Below, piece after piece: positions 33,413 through 42,200 of a stretch of DNA of 64,000 bases. Location of the stretch: assembly GCA_964590135.1 (NCBI GenBank), contig CAZPVX010000004.1:1-64000 (forward strand). Direction: 5' to 3'. Position 1 is the first letter of the stretch; each line of letters opens with the position of its first letter. Below the pieces are notes generated by a model. The model made no database searches. It worked only from the letters and a program-made list of their open reading frames with translations, and was not told the origin of the DNA. The stretch is from JBDHWI01 sp964590135. Its GTDB lineage: Bacteria > Chloroflexota > Anaerolineae > J036 > Brachytrichaceae. The position numbers and the translations under genes are program-made.

Positions 33413-34345
33413 ATGTCAGACGCAGCACTGGTCATCGGGGCAGCAAACTTCGACATCAAGGGGCGCATGTTGCACGCGCCCGTCATCACGTCGTCCAACT
33501 CGTCAGCCATTCGCACCAGTTTCGGCGGCGTGGCGCGCAACATCGCCGAGAATCTGGCGAAGCTCGGCACGCCAGTGACGTTGCTCACAGCGGTCGGTGA
33601 TGACTATGCCGGCGAAGACATCCTCAGCGATGCCGCTGACATCGGCATCGACGCTTCGCGCGCCATCATCGCTGAAGGCGAAACCACCGGCACCTACCTT
33701 GCCGCGCTCGATCAGGGCGGCGACCTCTTCCTCGGCCTCGATGACCTGCGCGTGCTGAGGCATATCACGCCGGACTACTTGCGCCTGAACCGCGATGCCT
33801 TTCGCGAATGCGGCATAGTCGCTTTCGATCTCAACCTGAGCGAGGCGGCAATGCTGACTGCCATTCAGATGGCGCATGAATATAACAAACCGGTGTGTGT
33901 GGATCCGACCAGCACGGTGCTGGCCGGCCTGCTGCGCCCGCACCTGCCGATGGCCAACATCATCACGCCGAACATCGCCGAGGCCGAGGCTTTGCTGCGC
34001 TGCCCGCCGATCATGAATGCAAATGATGCGCAAGTCGCAGCGCGACAGCTGGTGGCGAATGGGGTTGAGGTGGCGGTGATCACACAGGCTGAGAGCGGCG
34101 CATGCTATGCCACCGAGAACGAGAGCGGTCAGTTCCCTGCCTTGCGCGTGGATATCGTGGACACCACCGGCGCCGGCGATGCGCTCACCGCCCTGGTCAT
34201 CTTTGGCCAGCTCAACGGCTTGTCGATCGGCGACTCGCTACAACTCGGCTTGCGCGCAGCGGCGCTCACGCTGCGCTCCCCCGAAACCGTTGCGCCTGAA
34301 CTCAGCCTCGACCGGCTGTACAGCTTTGGCGACGAGCCAAGATGA
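33413..34345 (+). CDS. PfkB-family sugar kinase, pseudouridine-kinase-like
   Basis: 310-aa ribokinase-fold kinase. N-terminal ALVIGAANFDIKGRM and SFGGVARNIAENLAKLG match the pseudouridine kinase group better than ribokinase or fructokinase; VCVDPTSTV and the C-terminal anion-hole motif VDTTGAGDALTALVIFG (catalytic Asp) are intact. A pseudouridine-5'-phosphate glycosidase, the usual partner, is not adjacent, so the substrate is an inference. Confidence 0.87.
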   Translation: MSDAALVIGAANFDIKGRMLHAPVITSSNSSAIRTSFGGVARNIAENLAKLGTPVTLLTAVGDDYAGEDILSDAADIGIDASRAIIAEGETTGTYLAALDQGGDLFLGLDDLRVLRHITPDYLRLNRDAFRECGIVAFDLNLSEAAMLTAIQMAHEYNKPVCVDPTSTVLAGLLRPHLPMANIITPNIAEAEALLRCPPIMNANDAQVAARQLVANGVEVAVITQAESGACYATENESGQFPALRVDIVDTTGAGDALTALVIFGQLNGLSIGDSLQLGLRAAALTLRSPETVAPELSLDRLYSFGDEPR

Positions 34346-34451
34346 GCAGCATCAGCGCGGAATGCCTTTCGACACAGGGCGCAAAGGCGCAGAGTCGCAG
34401 CGATACGCTTTTTGCCCTCATTAGCACCTTGCGCCTTAGCATCAAAAATCT

Positions 34452-35729
34452 GTGGACACAACATTTAACGACAAGAACGCAGTTTTGAGGCTGCCCGAAT
34501 TTCGCGCGCTGCTCGGTTCGCGGCTGGCCAGCGCGCTGGGCCGCTCCATGCTCGCCACGGTCATCGGCTTTCAGGTCTATACCATCACGCGCGACCCGCT
34601 CGCGCTCGGCTGGCTCGGCCTGGCCGAAGCGATTCCGGCGCTCAGCCTCGCGCTGTTTGGGGGTCATTTTGCCGACCGGCACGACCGCCGGCGCATCGTC
34701 ATCATTACCGGCATCGCCTCTTCCATCTGCATGCTGATGCTGATGGCGCTGTCGCTCGCCACCGCCCATATGACGCTGCTCGCCATCCTTGGCGTGGTGT
34801 TCATCGCCGGCATCGCCTCGGGCTTTTCGTCGCCGGCGATGTCGGCCTTCGAGATGCAAGTGATCCCCCTGGAGCATTACGCCACAGGCGCATCGTGGCA
34901 GAGCAGCATGTGGCAAGCCGGCGCGATTTTGGGGCCGGCCATCGGCGGTTTCGCCTATGCCCTCCTCGGACCTGCCAACACCTACCTCGTCATTGCCATC
35001 CTGGTTGCCATCTCAGTCGCGTGCATCTGGGTGATTGCGCCAAAGCCGCTGCCGGAATTCCACGAAGAAGAGACCATGCGGGAGAGTCTCTCGAAAGGCG
35101 TGCGCTTCGTCTTCAAGAACCAGTATCTCGTCGGCTCGATGGCGCTCGACCTGTTCGCGGTGCTATTTGGCGGCGCGATGGCAATGCTGCCGATTTTTGC
35201 GGAGGAGATTTTGAAGGTGGGGCCAGTTGGCCTCGGCTTCTTGCGCATGGCGCCTTCAGTGGGAGCGCTGGGGGTCATGTTGCTGGCCACCCGCCGGCCA
35301 CCCACGCATCGCGCCGGCCGCAACCTGCTGGTGTGTGTCGCCGGCTTCGGCGTCAGCATGATCGTGTTTGCCCTGTCGCAAAACTTCTGGCTGTCGTTGC
35401 TTGCGCTGTTCTTCAGCGGCATGACCGACGGCATCAGCATGATTATCCGCAGCGTGATCGTGCGAGTGATGTCGCCAGCAGACATGCGCGGCCGCGTGGC
35501 AGCGGTGAGCATGGTGTTCATCGGCGCGTCGAACGAAATCGGCGCGCTGGAAAGCGGCGTGGCAGCGCGCCTGCTGGGCGCAGCGCCGAGCGTGTTCTGG
35601 GGCGGCGTGCTGACGCTGGTCGTGGTAGGCGCGACAGTGCTGGCGGCGCCCAAGCTGCGCCGGCTGAAGTTTGATGCACAGCAGAATGTGATCGAAGAAG
35701 GAGCGATGGTGACCGCGCCGGCGAAGTAA
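34452..35729 (+). CDS. MFS transporter, EntS/MFS_3-like exporter
   Basis: 425 aa, about twelve helices. N-terminal FRALLGSRLASALGRSMLATVIGFQVY, motif A (FGGHFADRHDRRRIVIITG) after TM2, a central loop (PKPLPEFHEEETMRESLSKGVRFVFK) and FFSGMTDGISMIIRSVIV in TM10. Resembles the enterobactin-exporter type of MFS proteins. It starts at GTG 34452. Substrate unknown. Confidence 0.88.
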   Translation: MDTTFNDKNAVLRLPEFRALLGSRLASALGRSMLATVIGFQVYTITRDPLALGWLGLAEAIPALSLALFGGHFADRHDRRRIVIITGIASSICMLMLMALSLATAHMTLLAILGVVFIAGIASGFSSPAMSAFEMQVIPLEHYATGASWQSSMWQAGAILGPAIGGFAYALLGPANTYLVIAILVAISVACIWVIAPKPLPEFHEEETMRESLSKGVRFVFKNQYLVGSMALDLFAVLFGGAMAMLPIFAEEILKVGPVGLGFLRMAPSVGALGVMLLATRRPPTHRAGRNLLVCVAGFGVSMIVFALSQNFWLSLLALFFSGMTDGISMIIRSVIVRVMSPADMRGRVAAVSMVFIGASNEIGALESGVAARLLGAAPSVFWGGVLTLVVVGATVLAAPKLRRLKFDAQQNVIEEGAMVTAPAK

Positions 35730-35801
35730 GGGCGATCGTCAACTGCCCTTGCGACGCGCATCGGCTGCATCCGCGCGCATCGTGCAAGTCACAGCCGCTT
35801 C

Positions 35802-35807
35802 TACAAT
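35802..35807 (+). promoter_or_regulatory. -10 element before the YgeY-like gene
   Basis: TACAAT ends 10 nt before the ATG at 35817, predicting a leader of about 3 nt; no Shine-Dalgarno sequence. Confidence 0.5.
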
Positions 35808-35816
35808 TTACAGAGC

Positions 35817-37028
35817 ATGGATGCAACAACCTTAAACGAACTCCATCGCCGCGTCGAGGCGCAGCGCGACAACATCATTCAATTCATGCGCGACCTGTGC
35901 GCCATTCCCAGCATGGAGTCGCAGATCAAGGCCGTCGGCGAGCGCTGCGCGCATGAGATGCGCAAGCTCGGTTTTGACGAAGTGCGCTTCGACGTTCAAG
36001 GCAACATCCTCGGCCGCGCCGGCAAAGGGGCAAAAACCATCGTCTTCGATTCGCACATCGACACTGTTGGTATCGGCGATCGCTCACAATGGAGTTGGGA
36101 TCCCTTCGAAGGCAAGGTCGAAGATGGCGTGTTGTATGCGCGCGGCGCGTGCGACGAAAAAGGCAGCACGCCTGGCATGATCTATGGCATCGCAATCGCG
36201 CGCGACCTTGGTCTGCTGAATGGCTGGACGGCGTGGTATTTTGGCAACATCGAGGAATGGTGCGACGGCATTGCGCCCAACATCTTCGTCGAAGTCGACC
36301 CGCAGATTCGCCCTGACGCTGTCGTCATCGGCGAGCCGACGAAAATGCAGGTGTATCGCGGCCACAAGGGGCGCGTGGAGATGAAGGTGACGGCGAAGGG
36401 CAAGAGCGCGCACGCTGCCAGCAACTTCCTTGGCGTCAACGCCATCTACAAGCTGCTGCCCATCATCGCCGGCATCCGCGACCTCGATCCCGCGCTGCGC
36501 TCGCACGAATTTCTCGGCAAAGGCACGATCACCGTCAGCGATATGCGCGTCAGCACCGTCAGCATCAACGCGGTGCCGGATGAGGCGACGATCTTCATCG
36601 ACCGTCGCGTGACTTTTGGCGATACGGTGGAAAGCGCATTGGCCGAAGTGCAGGCGATCATCGACCTGAGCGGCGAGCGCGATGTGACGCTGGAGATGCT
36701 GACCTACGACGAACCAAGCTGGAACGGCTATCGCTTCAAGCTCGACAAATACTTTCCGGCGTGGGCGCATGACGAATCACACCCGCTGGTAAGCGCGGCA
36801 TTGGCGGCGACCGAGGCAGTGTTTGGGCAGCGCGCCGGCACCGGCAAATGGGCCTTCAGCACAAATGGCACCTACTGGGCCGGCAAGGCTGGAATTCCCT
36901 CGATCGGCTTTGGCCCTGGCGATGAGGTCTACGCACACAGCGTGCTGGATCAAGTGCCACTCGGTGACGTGGTGCGCGCGACTGCGTTCTATGCCGCGTT
37001 GCCGGCGTTTATTTCACAATCGTCGTAG
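35817..37028 (+). CDS. M20-family metallohydrolase, YgeY-like
   Basis: 403 aa dizinc hydrolase. Zn ligands: DSHIDTV (His, Asp), CDEKG (bridging Asp), NIEEW (catalytic Glu), IGEPT and a C-terminal His in YAHSVLDQV. The lid domain spans about 180-300. Overall pattern fits the YgeY group linked with selenium-dependent purine degradation rather than ArgE or DapE. It lies 52 nt upstream of a YgeW-like carbamoyltransferase, the same neighbour as in E. coli, which strengthens the call. Substrate not established. Confidence 0.87.
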   Translation: MDATTLNELHRRVEAQRDNIIQFMRDLCAIPSMESQIKAVGERCAHEMRKLGFDEVRFDVQGNILGRAGKGAKTIVFDSHIDTVGIGDRSQWSWDPFEGKVEDGVLYARGACDEKGSTPGMIYGIAIARDLGLLNGWTAWYFGNIEEWCDGIAPNIFVEVDPQIRPDAVVIGEPTKMQVYRGHKGRVEMKVTAKGKSAHAASNFLGVNAIYKLLPIIAGIRDLDPALRSHEFLGKGTITVSDMRVSTVSINAVPDEATIFIDRRVTFGDTVESALAEVQAIIDLSGERDVTLEMLTYDEPSWNGYRFKLDKYFPAWAHDESHPLVSAALAATEAVFGQRAGTGKWAFSTNGTYWAGKAGIPSIGFGPGDEVYAHSVLDQVPLGDVVRATAFYAALPAFISQSS

Positions 37029-37080
37029 GGACATCCGACGAACATCCTCCATCCAGGAATGCCCATTTATCAGGAGCAAC

Positions 37081-38127
37081 ATGGCAACACCCAAAAAGAA
37101 AGCCGCAAAGAAAACCGTCCGCCGCAAGCTGGTGGATTTGACCGGTCGCGATTTCATCAGTGACCTCGATTTCTCCATCGAAGAGACCGAAGCCGTGCTG
37201 GAACTCGCCGCACAGTTAAAAAAGGAATATCGCGCCGGCAAGCCGCACCCTCTGCTGCGCGACAAGACCCTGGCGATGCTGTTTTTCTTTACCAGCACCC
37301 GCACGCGCGGCTCATTCGAGGCCGGCATGGCGCAATTCGGCGGCCACGCCGCCTTCATCGACAGCGAGACCACCCAGATTCATCACGGCGACACGGCCAA
37401 GGAGATCGGTCAGATTTTTGGCCGCTACTTCGATGGCATCGCCATTCGCCAATGCGACTGGAATTTCGGCAACAAATACATCAACGAAGTGGCGCAGCAC
37501 AGTCCGGTGCCGATTCTGAACATGCAGTGCGACGTGTATCACCCCTTTCAGATCCTGGCCGACCTGCTCACCATCCGTGAATGCAAGGGCAAGAACCTTA
37601 AAAAGAAGAAGATCGCGGTGAGTTGGGCCTATGCTGCCAGCTACCAGAAGCCGATCAGCGTGCCGCAATCGCTGATCATCCAGATGGCGCGCTTTGGCAT
37701 GGACGTTGTGCTGGCGCATCCACCGGAATACAAGCTGATGCCGGAGATTCTCGCGCAGGCTGAAGCCGGCGCGCAGGCCGGCGGCGGCTCCTTCCGCATC
37801 ACGCACGACATGGACGATGCCTTTGCCGATGCCGATGTGGTATATCCGAAGTCGTGGGGCTGCATGTTGACGACGAGCGATTTGCAAGAGAGCGCAGCCA
37901 TCGGCAAGCGATACACCTCATGGATCTGCGATGAGCGGCGCATGGCGCTGGCGAAGCGGGACGCGATCTACATGCACTGCCTGCCGGCGGATCGCGGCCT
38001 TGAAGTGACTGATGCCGTGATCGACGGACCGCAATCGGTGGTCTACGAAGAGGCTGAAAACCGCCTGCATGTGCAGAAAGCGGTGATGGTGAAGACAATG
38101 GGCAGGAAGGTGCTGCGCGCGAAGTGA
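37081..38127 (+). CDS. Carbamoyltransferase, YgeW/ornithine-carbamoyltransferase-like
   Basis: 348 aa. Carbamoyl-phosphate site in FFFTSTRTRGSFEAGM and the C-terminal HCLPADRGLEVTD; QCDVYHPFQILADL (second-domain entry) and KKIAVSWAYAASYQKPISVPQ, FGMDVVLAHPPEY, GGSFRITHDMDDAFADADVVYPKSW match YgeW closely. The end (VYEEAENRLHVQKAVM) is OTC-like. A Lys-rich N-terminus (KKKAAKKTVRRK) is unusual. AGGAG precedes the ATG at 37081. It could be a catabolic carbamoyltransferase acting with the YgeY-like hydrolase, or a plain ornithine carbamoyltransferase; context favours the first. Confidence 0.85.
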   Translation: MATPKKKAAKKTVRRKLVDLTGRDFISDLDFSIEETEAVLELAAQLKKEYRAGKPHPLLRDKTLAMLFFFTSTRTRGSFEAGMAQFGGHAAFIDSETTQIHHGDTAKEIGQIFGRYFDGIAIRQCDWNFGNKYINEVAQHSPVPILNMQCDVYHPFQILADLLTIRECKGKNLKKKKIAVSWAYAASYQKPISVPQSLIIQMARFGMDVVLAHPPEYKLMPEILAQAEAGAQAGGGSFRITHDMDDAFADADVVYPKSWGCMLTTSDLQESAAIGKRYTSWICDERRMALAKRDAIYMHCLPADRGLEVTDAVIDGPQSVVYEEAENRLHVQKAVMVKTMGRKVLRAK

Positions 38128-38157
38128 CGCGCAGTGCTGCACACTGCGGCAAAGTAA

Positions 38158-38190
38158 AAGGGTCGGAACGCTCTAAACGTTCCGACCCTT
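38158..38190. terminator. Bidirectional hairpin terminator
   Basis: Perfect 13-bp stem AAGGGTCGGAACG with its complement and a 7-nt loop, placed between the converging carbamoyltransferase and amylomaltase genes. Followed by CTCATTTTCC on the plus strand and CTTTTACTTTG on the minus strand. Confidence 0.9.
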
Positions 38191-38264
38191 CTCATTTTCC
38201 GTTCGCCGCATCTCAGAATGCAGTTTGCGCGCAAATTACACACACAAAATTCAGCCCTCTCAGC

Positions 38265-39746
38265 TCATCGCCCGTAGGTCGCGGTCATCTGCTTCAATCG
38301 CGCCTTCACGTCGTCGGTCAGCATGTCCCATGTGAAGCGCCAGTCCCAATTGTCGCCGGTGCGGCCCGGGTAGTTCATGCGCGCCGCGCTGCCCAGTCCC
38401 ATCACATCCTGCAATGTCACCACGATGGTGTCGGCCACCGACATCATCAGCAGGCGAATGAGATCCCAGTGAATCTCGTGGCCATCGGTGCCGGTGTAAT
38501 CCAGCACCTGTTTGCGCGGCTCGGGGTCGAGCTTCTCGAACCAGCCGACAGTGGTGTCGTTATCGTGCGTGCCGGCGTAGGCCACCGTATTGCGCACGTA
38601 GTTGTGCGGCAGGAAATTCGATGATGTGTCGGCCACAAACGCGAATTGCAGCACGCGCATCCCCGGGAAACCCAGTCCATCGCGCAGCGCCTCCACCTCA
38701 GGCGTAATCACGCCCAGATCCTCGGCGATGATCGGCAGGTCGCCCAGCGCGTCTTTGATCGCATCGAACAGGGCCTTGTTCGGCCCCTTCACCCATTGGC
38801 CGTTCATGGCCGTCGGCTCGGAAGCCGGCACTTCCCAATACGCCTCGAAGCCGCGGAAGTGATCGACGCGGATGAAATCGAACAGGGCGAATGCGCTGCG
38901 GCAGCGCTCAATCCACCACGCATAGTCGATCTTCGCCATCTCGTCCCAGCGATACAGCGGGTTGCCCCAGCGCTGGCCGGTGGGGCTGAAGTAGTCCGGC
39001 GGCACGCCGGCGACCACCGTGGGATTGCCGCGCTGATCGAGATAAAACAGATCGCGATGCGACCACACATCCGCGCTGTCATAGGCCACGAAGATCGGGA
39101 TGTCGCCCATGATCTTGATGCCCTTGTCATTCGCATACTGCTTCAGCGCGTGCCACTGGTTGAAGAATTGGAACTGGTAATACTTCTGCTTCTGGATCTC
39201 ATTGGCCAGCCGCGTGCGCGCGCGGCTCATGGCAGTTGGCGCGCGGCGGGCGATGTCGTCTTCCCATGCATTCCACATCACGCCGGCGTGCGCATCCTTC
39301 AGCGCCATGAACAGCGCATAATCCTCCAGCCAGCCGGCGTGCTGCGCGCAGAATTTCTCGAAGGCCTCGTGCTGCGCCGCCGAGCCATATTGCGTGAAGT
39401 GCACGAAGGACTTGTGCAAAATCTCGTGCTTGAAGTCGATCACGTCGCCATAGGCAACCTTGTGATCGTCGAACGCCGGCGTATCCTTCAGATCGGCCGC
39501 ATCCAGCGCATTCTCGCGCACCAGGCGGTCGAAGTTGATGAGCAGCGGATTGCCAGCAAAGGCCGAGAAGCATTGATATGGCGAATCACCGTAGCCGGTC
39601 GGCCCAAGCGGCAGCACCTGCCAAAGCTTCTGGCCGGCCTCCGCCAGCATATCGACGAAGGCATAGGCATGCTCGTTGAATTCGCCGATGCCATACTTGC
39701 CCGGCAACGAGGTTGGATGAAGCAGGATGCCGCTGACTCTTTGCAT
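38265..39746 (-). CDS. malQ: 4-alpha-glucanotransferase (amylomaltase)
   Basis: 493-aa GH77 enzyme moving maltodextrin units between alpha-1,4-glucans. N-terminal RVSGILLHPTSLPGKYGIGEF, then LWQVLPLGPTGYGDSPYQCFSAFAGNP; nucleophile Asp in FIRVDHFRGFEAYWEVPA, acid/base Glu in IIAEDLGVITPEVEALRD, and AGTHDNDTTVGWF. Length is that of the compact bacterial type. The ATG at 39746 begins at the conserved N-terminus; a longer frame upstream overlaps the divergent M20 gene and is spurious. With the GH32 gene it points to sugar and glycogen use. Confidence 0.95.
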   Translation of the reverse strand: MQRVSGILLHPTSLPGKYGIGEFNEHAYAFVDMLAEAGQKLWQVLPLGPTGYGDSPYQCFSAFAGNPLLINFDRLVRENALDAADLKDTPAFDDHKVAYGDVIDFKHEILHKSFVHFTQYGSAAQHEAFEKFCAQHAGWLEDYALFMALKDAHAGVMWNAWEDDIARRAPTAMSRARTRLANEIQKQKYYQFQFFNQWHALKQYANDKGIKIMGDIPIFVAYDSADVWSHRDLFYLDQRGNPTVVAGVPPDYFSPTGQRWGNPLYRWDEMAKIDYAWWIERCRSAFALFDFIRVDHFRGFEAYWEVPASEPTAMNGQWVKGPNKALFDAIKDALGDLPIIAEDLGVITPEVEALRDGLGFPGMRVLQFAFVADTSSNFLPHNYVRNTVAYAGTHDNDTTVGWFEKLDPEPRKQVLDYTGTDGHEIHWDLIRLLMMSVADTIVVTLQDVMGLGSAARMNYPGRTGDNWDWRFTWDMLTDDVKARLKQMTATYGR

Positions 39747-39865
39747 GAATGATGTGGTGCAGGCGCGACACAACATCGAACTGTCGAGCTGTATTGCGCC
39801 TGATTTTTGTCTAACCGATTGACCGTGCGCTATTGTAATGGACATTGCCCAAAGAGATCGACCTG

Positions 39866-39893
39866 TTGAAAAGCCGGCCAACCAAAATACAAT
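39866..39893 (+). promoter_or_regulatory. Promoter of the M20 amidase gene (leaderless)
   Basis: TTGAAA, 16-bp spacer, TACAAT, then 7 nt to the ATG at 39901: the best-formed example in the window of a promoter that starts transcription at the start codon. Confidence 0.7.
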
Positions 39894-39900
39894 CTCGGTC

Positions 39901-41163
39901 ATGAGCAACACACTCGACCCCAAACGAACCGTTGCCGAACTGCAAGACCTGCGCGCCCGCAGCAGCGATCCCAACACCGGCGGCGCAATGCGTGTGGCGT
40001 GGACCGACACCTGGCTGGAAGCGCGCAAGTGGCTGCGCGAAAAGCTCGAACAGATGCCGCTGGAAATACACAACGACGAAGCCGGCAACACCTGGGCCAC
40101 CTTGAAGGGGCGGAGTAAAAAAGAGTTGCTGATCGGCGGCCATATGGACAGCGTGCCGCATGGCGGCTGGCTGGATGGCTGTCTGAATGTGCTGGCCGGC
40201 GTCGAGGTGTTGCGCCGGATCGACGCGCAATACGCCGGCAAGCCGCCGGTCACGGTGCGGCTGGTCGATTGGGCAGATGAAGAGGGTGCGCGCTTTGGCC
40301 GCAGTTTGCTCGGCAGCAGCGCATGCGCCGGCGTGAACTTCGACCCGGACGTGGAGCGCAACCGCAAGGACAAGGACGGCATCACACTCGAAGACGCCCT
40401 GAAGCGCTGTGGCGTGAACATCGACACAATGCGCAAGAGCCACAAGGAATTGAAAAATGCAGCAGCGTATCTTGAACTGCACATCGAGCAGGGGCCAGTG
40501 CTGGAAAGCATGAATCTGCCGCTCGGCGCGGTGCTTGGCACTTTTGGCGTGGAGCGTCACGCGATCAAGTTCACCGGCCAAGCTGCGCACAGCGGCAGCA
40601 CACCGATGGACAAGCGGCGCGACGCACTGGCCGCGGCGGCAAAACTGGCGCTGGAGATTCGCCCCATCGCAAACAAATTCGGCGGGGTTTGCACCATGGG
40701 CAGCGTGGTGACGAAGCCGGGCATCGTGACGGCGGTGGTGGGGGAATGCGACGTCACACTCGACCAGCGCGCCCTGAGTGCGAGCAAGCTGGCCGGCATG
40801 TACCAGGCTGCACAAAAGGCCAGCAAGCAATTCGCGAAGGAAGAAAAATGCGAGGTGGCGTGGAGCCGCATCTGGAATATCGAGCCAATCTTGTTCAACA
40901 AGGATCTGATTCGCATGTGCCATGAGGCGTGCGAAGAGGTCGCCGGCAAGGGGCAGGCGCACAAGTTGCCGAGCGGTCCGCTGCACGACGCAGCAGAGGT
41001 GTCGCGCGCCGGCGTGCCGACGGTCATGATGTTCGTGCAGAGCCTGCGCGGCATCTCACACAACCCCATCGAGGACACGAAGATCGAACACATCGAGATG
41101 AGCGTGCGCGCGCTCGACAGGCTGGCCGACAAGGCGATGGCATGGATTCAAAAAGCGCATTGA
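39901..41163 (+). CDS. M20 amidase of the carbamoylase/allantoate amidohydrolase group, copy 1
   Basis: 420 aa. Hydantoinase/carbamoylase-type dizinc hydrolase: GGHMDSVPHGGWLDG (His and Asp ligands), DWADEEGARFGRSLLGS (catalytic and ligand Glu), LELHIEQGPVLES (His ligand), and a dimerisation domain with the substrate Arg region. Relatives split N-carbamoyl amino acids, ureidoglycine or allantoate to release ammonia and CO2. A close paralogue lies at 56986. Exact substrate unknown. Confidence 0.9.
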   Translation: MSNTLDPKRTVAELQDLRARSSDPNTGGAMRVAWTDTWLEARKWLREKLEQMPLEIHNDEAGNTWATLKGRSKKELLIGGHMDSVPHGGWLDGCLNVLAGVEVLRRIDAQYAGKPPVTVRLVDWADEEGARFGRSLLGSSACAGVNFDPDVERNRKDKDGITLEDALKRCGVNIDTMRKSHKELKNAAAYLELHIEQGPVLESMNLPLGAVLGTFGVERHAIKFTGQAAHSGSTPMDKRRDALAAAAKLALEIRPIANKFGGVCTMGSVVTKPGIVTAVVGECDVTLDQRALSASKLAGMYQAAQKASKQFAKEEKCEVAWSRIWNIEPILFNKDLIRMCHEACEEVAGKGQAHKLPSGPLHDAAEVSRAGVPTVMMFVQSLRGISHNPIEDTKIEHIEMSVRALDRLADKAMAWIQKAH

Positions 41164-41165
41164 AC

Positions 41166-41242
41166 GATTGAGTCATCGCGCAATTGCCTGACTGCGCGCA
41201 ATGATCCGCTGGCTCAATGATTCAAACACCCAACTCCAAAAC
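41166..41242. repeat. Degenerate ATTG/CAAT-rich 7-nt periodic stretch
   Basis: Between the M20 gene and the methyltransferase ATG: fragments GATTGAG, GCAATTG, CAATGAT, TCAAACA, CCCAACT, CCAAAAC in rough 7-nt phase. Weaker than the array at 22132 but the same theme. Confidence 0.35.
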
Positions 41243-42010
41243 ATGGACGAGCAACAAAAAATAGTGCAGGAGCGGTTTGGGCCAAATGCCGCCGCCTACG
41301 CCACCAGCCGCAATCACGCGCAGGGGCTAAGCCTGCAACGGCTGGTGGAATTGATGCGACCAGCGCCAGACTGGCGCGTGCTGGATGTGGCAACTGGCGC
41401 CGGCCACGCCGCGCTGGCTTTCGCGCAACTTGTTCGCGAGGTCGTCGCCACCGACATCACGCCGCAGATGCTGGCGCAGGCTGAGCAACTCGCCGGCGAG
41501 CGCGGCATCACCAACCTGAAGACCGAAATTGCCGACGCCGAGCGCTTGCCTTTCGGCGCTGCGTCCTTCGACGCCGTGACCTGTCGCATCGCGCCGCATC
41601 ACTTTAACGATGCGCAGCAGTTCGTTGACGAGTGCGCGCGGGTGTTGAAGGCCGGCGGCCTGCTCGGCATCGCCGACAACATCGCACCAGAAGATACGGC
41701 TGACGCAAAATACATCGATGATTTTGAGATCCTGCGCGATCCCAGCCACACGCGCTGCCTGTCGCCCAGCGCCTGGAAGACCTGCTTCGCCAACGCCGGC
41801 CTGACGCTCTTGCACGAGGACCACGTCGAGAAGCACGTCACCTTCGATGAGTGGTGCGGGCATCAAAAGACGCCGGCGAACGTGATGGCGCAATTGCGTG
41901 AAGTGCTGCTGAATGCGCCAGTCGGCGTGAACGCGCACCTCAAGCCAACCTTTATCGACGGCGTGCTGCACTTCTCGATGGTCGAAGGCGTCTTCGTTTG
42001 CAGAAAGTAA
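41243..42010 (+). CDS. Class I SAM-dependent methyltransferase (UbiE-like)
   Basis: 255 aa. AAAYATSRNHAQG, then motif I VLDVATGAGHAALAFAQ, motif II region VATDITPQMLAQAEQLAGERGI, post-I acid D in AEIADAERLPFGAASFDAVTCRIAPHHF. This matches the Methyltransf_11/UbiE-COQ5 type that methylates small molecules. No quinone genes are adjacent, so the substrate is open. I chose the ATG at 41243 because the domain begins there. Confidence 0.88.
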   Translation: MDEQQKIVQERFGPNAAAYATSRNHAQGLSLQRLVELMRPAPDWRVLDVATGAGHAALAFAQLVREVVATDITPQMLAQAEQLAGERGITNLKTEIADAERLPFGAASFDAVTCRIAPHHFNDAQQFVDECARVLKAGGLLGIADNIAPEDTADAKYIDDFEILRDPSHTRCLSPSAWKTCFANAGLTLLHEDHVEKHVTFDEWCGHQKTPANVMAQLREVLLNAPVGVNAHLKPTFIDGVLHFSMVEGVFVCRK

Positions 42011-42059
42011 AAACGGCCCCGGGAATCAGCAATCAGTCTTGCGCAGAGATCAACCCGCG

Positions 42060-42108
42060 CTCGCAAAGGCACACAGGCCCTTTCTCTGCGGCTGTGCGCC
42101 TTTGCGAG
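42060..42108. terminator. Long hairpin between converging genes
   Basis: Arms 42060-42076 and 42092-42108 (CTCGCAAAGGC plus ACAG core) pair over 17 bp with one mismatch and a 15-nt loop. Similar CGCAAAGGCGC fragments occur near 2344 and 34380, so this may be a repeat element used as a two-way terminator. Confidence 0.6.
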
Positions 42109-42200
42109 GGGTGTCTACGCAAGGGGAGTTAGCAATCGACTGTTCGCCATGCGCCGGCGTGGCGCAATGAGCGAGCAAGCCGCAACTGCCGATCACTCAG

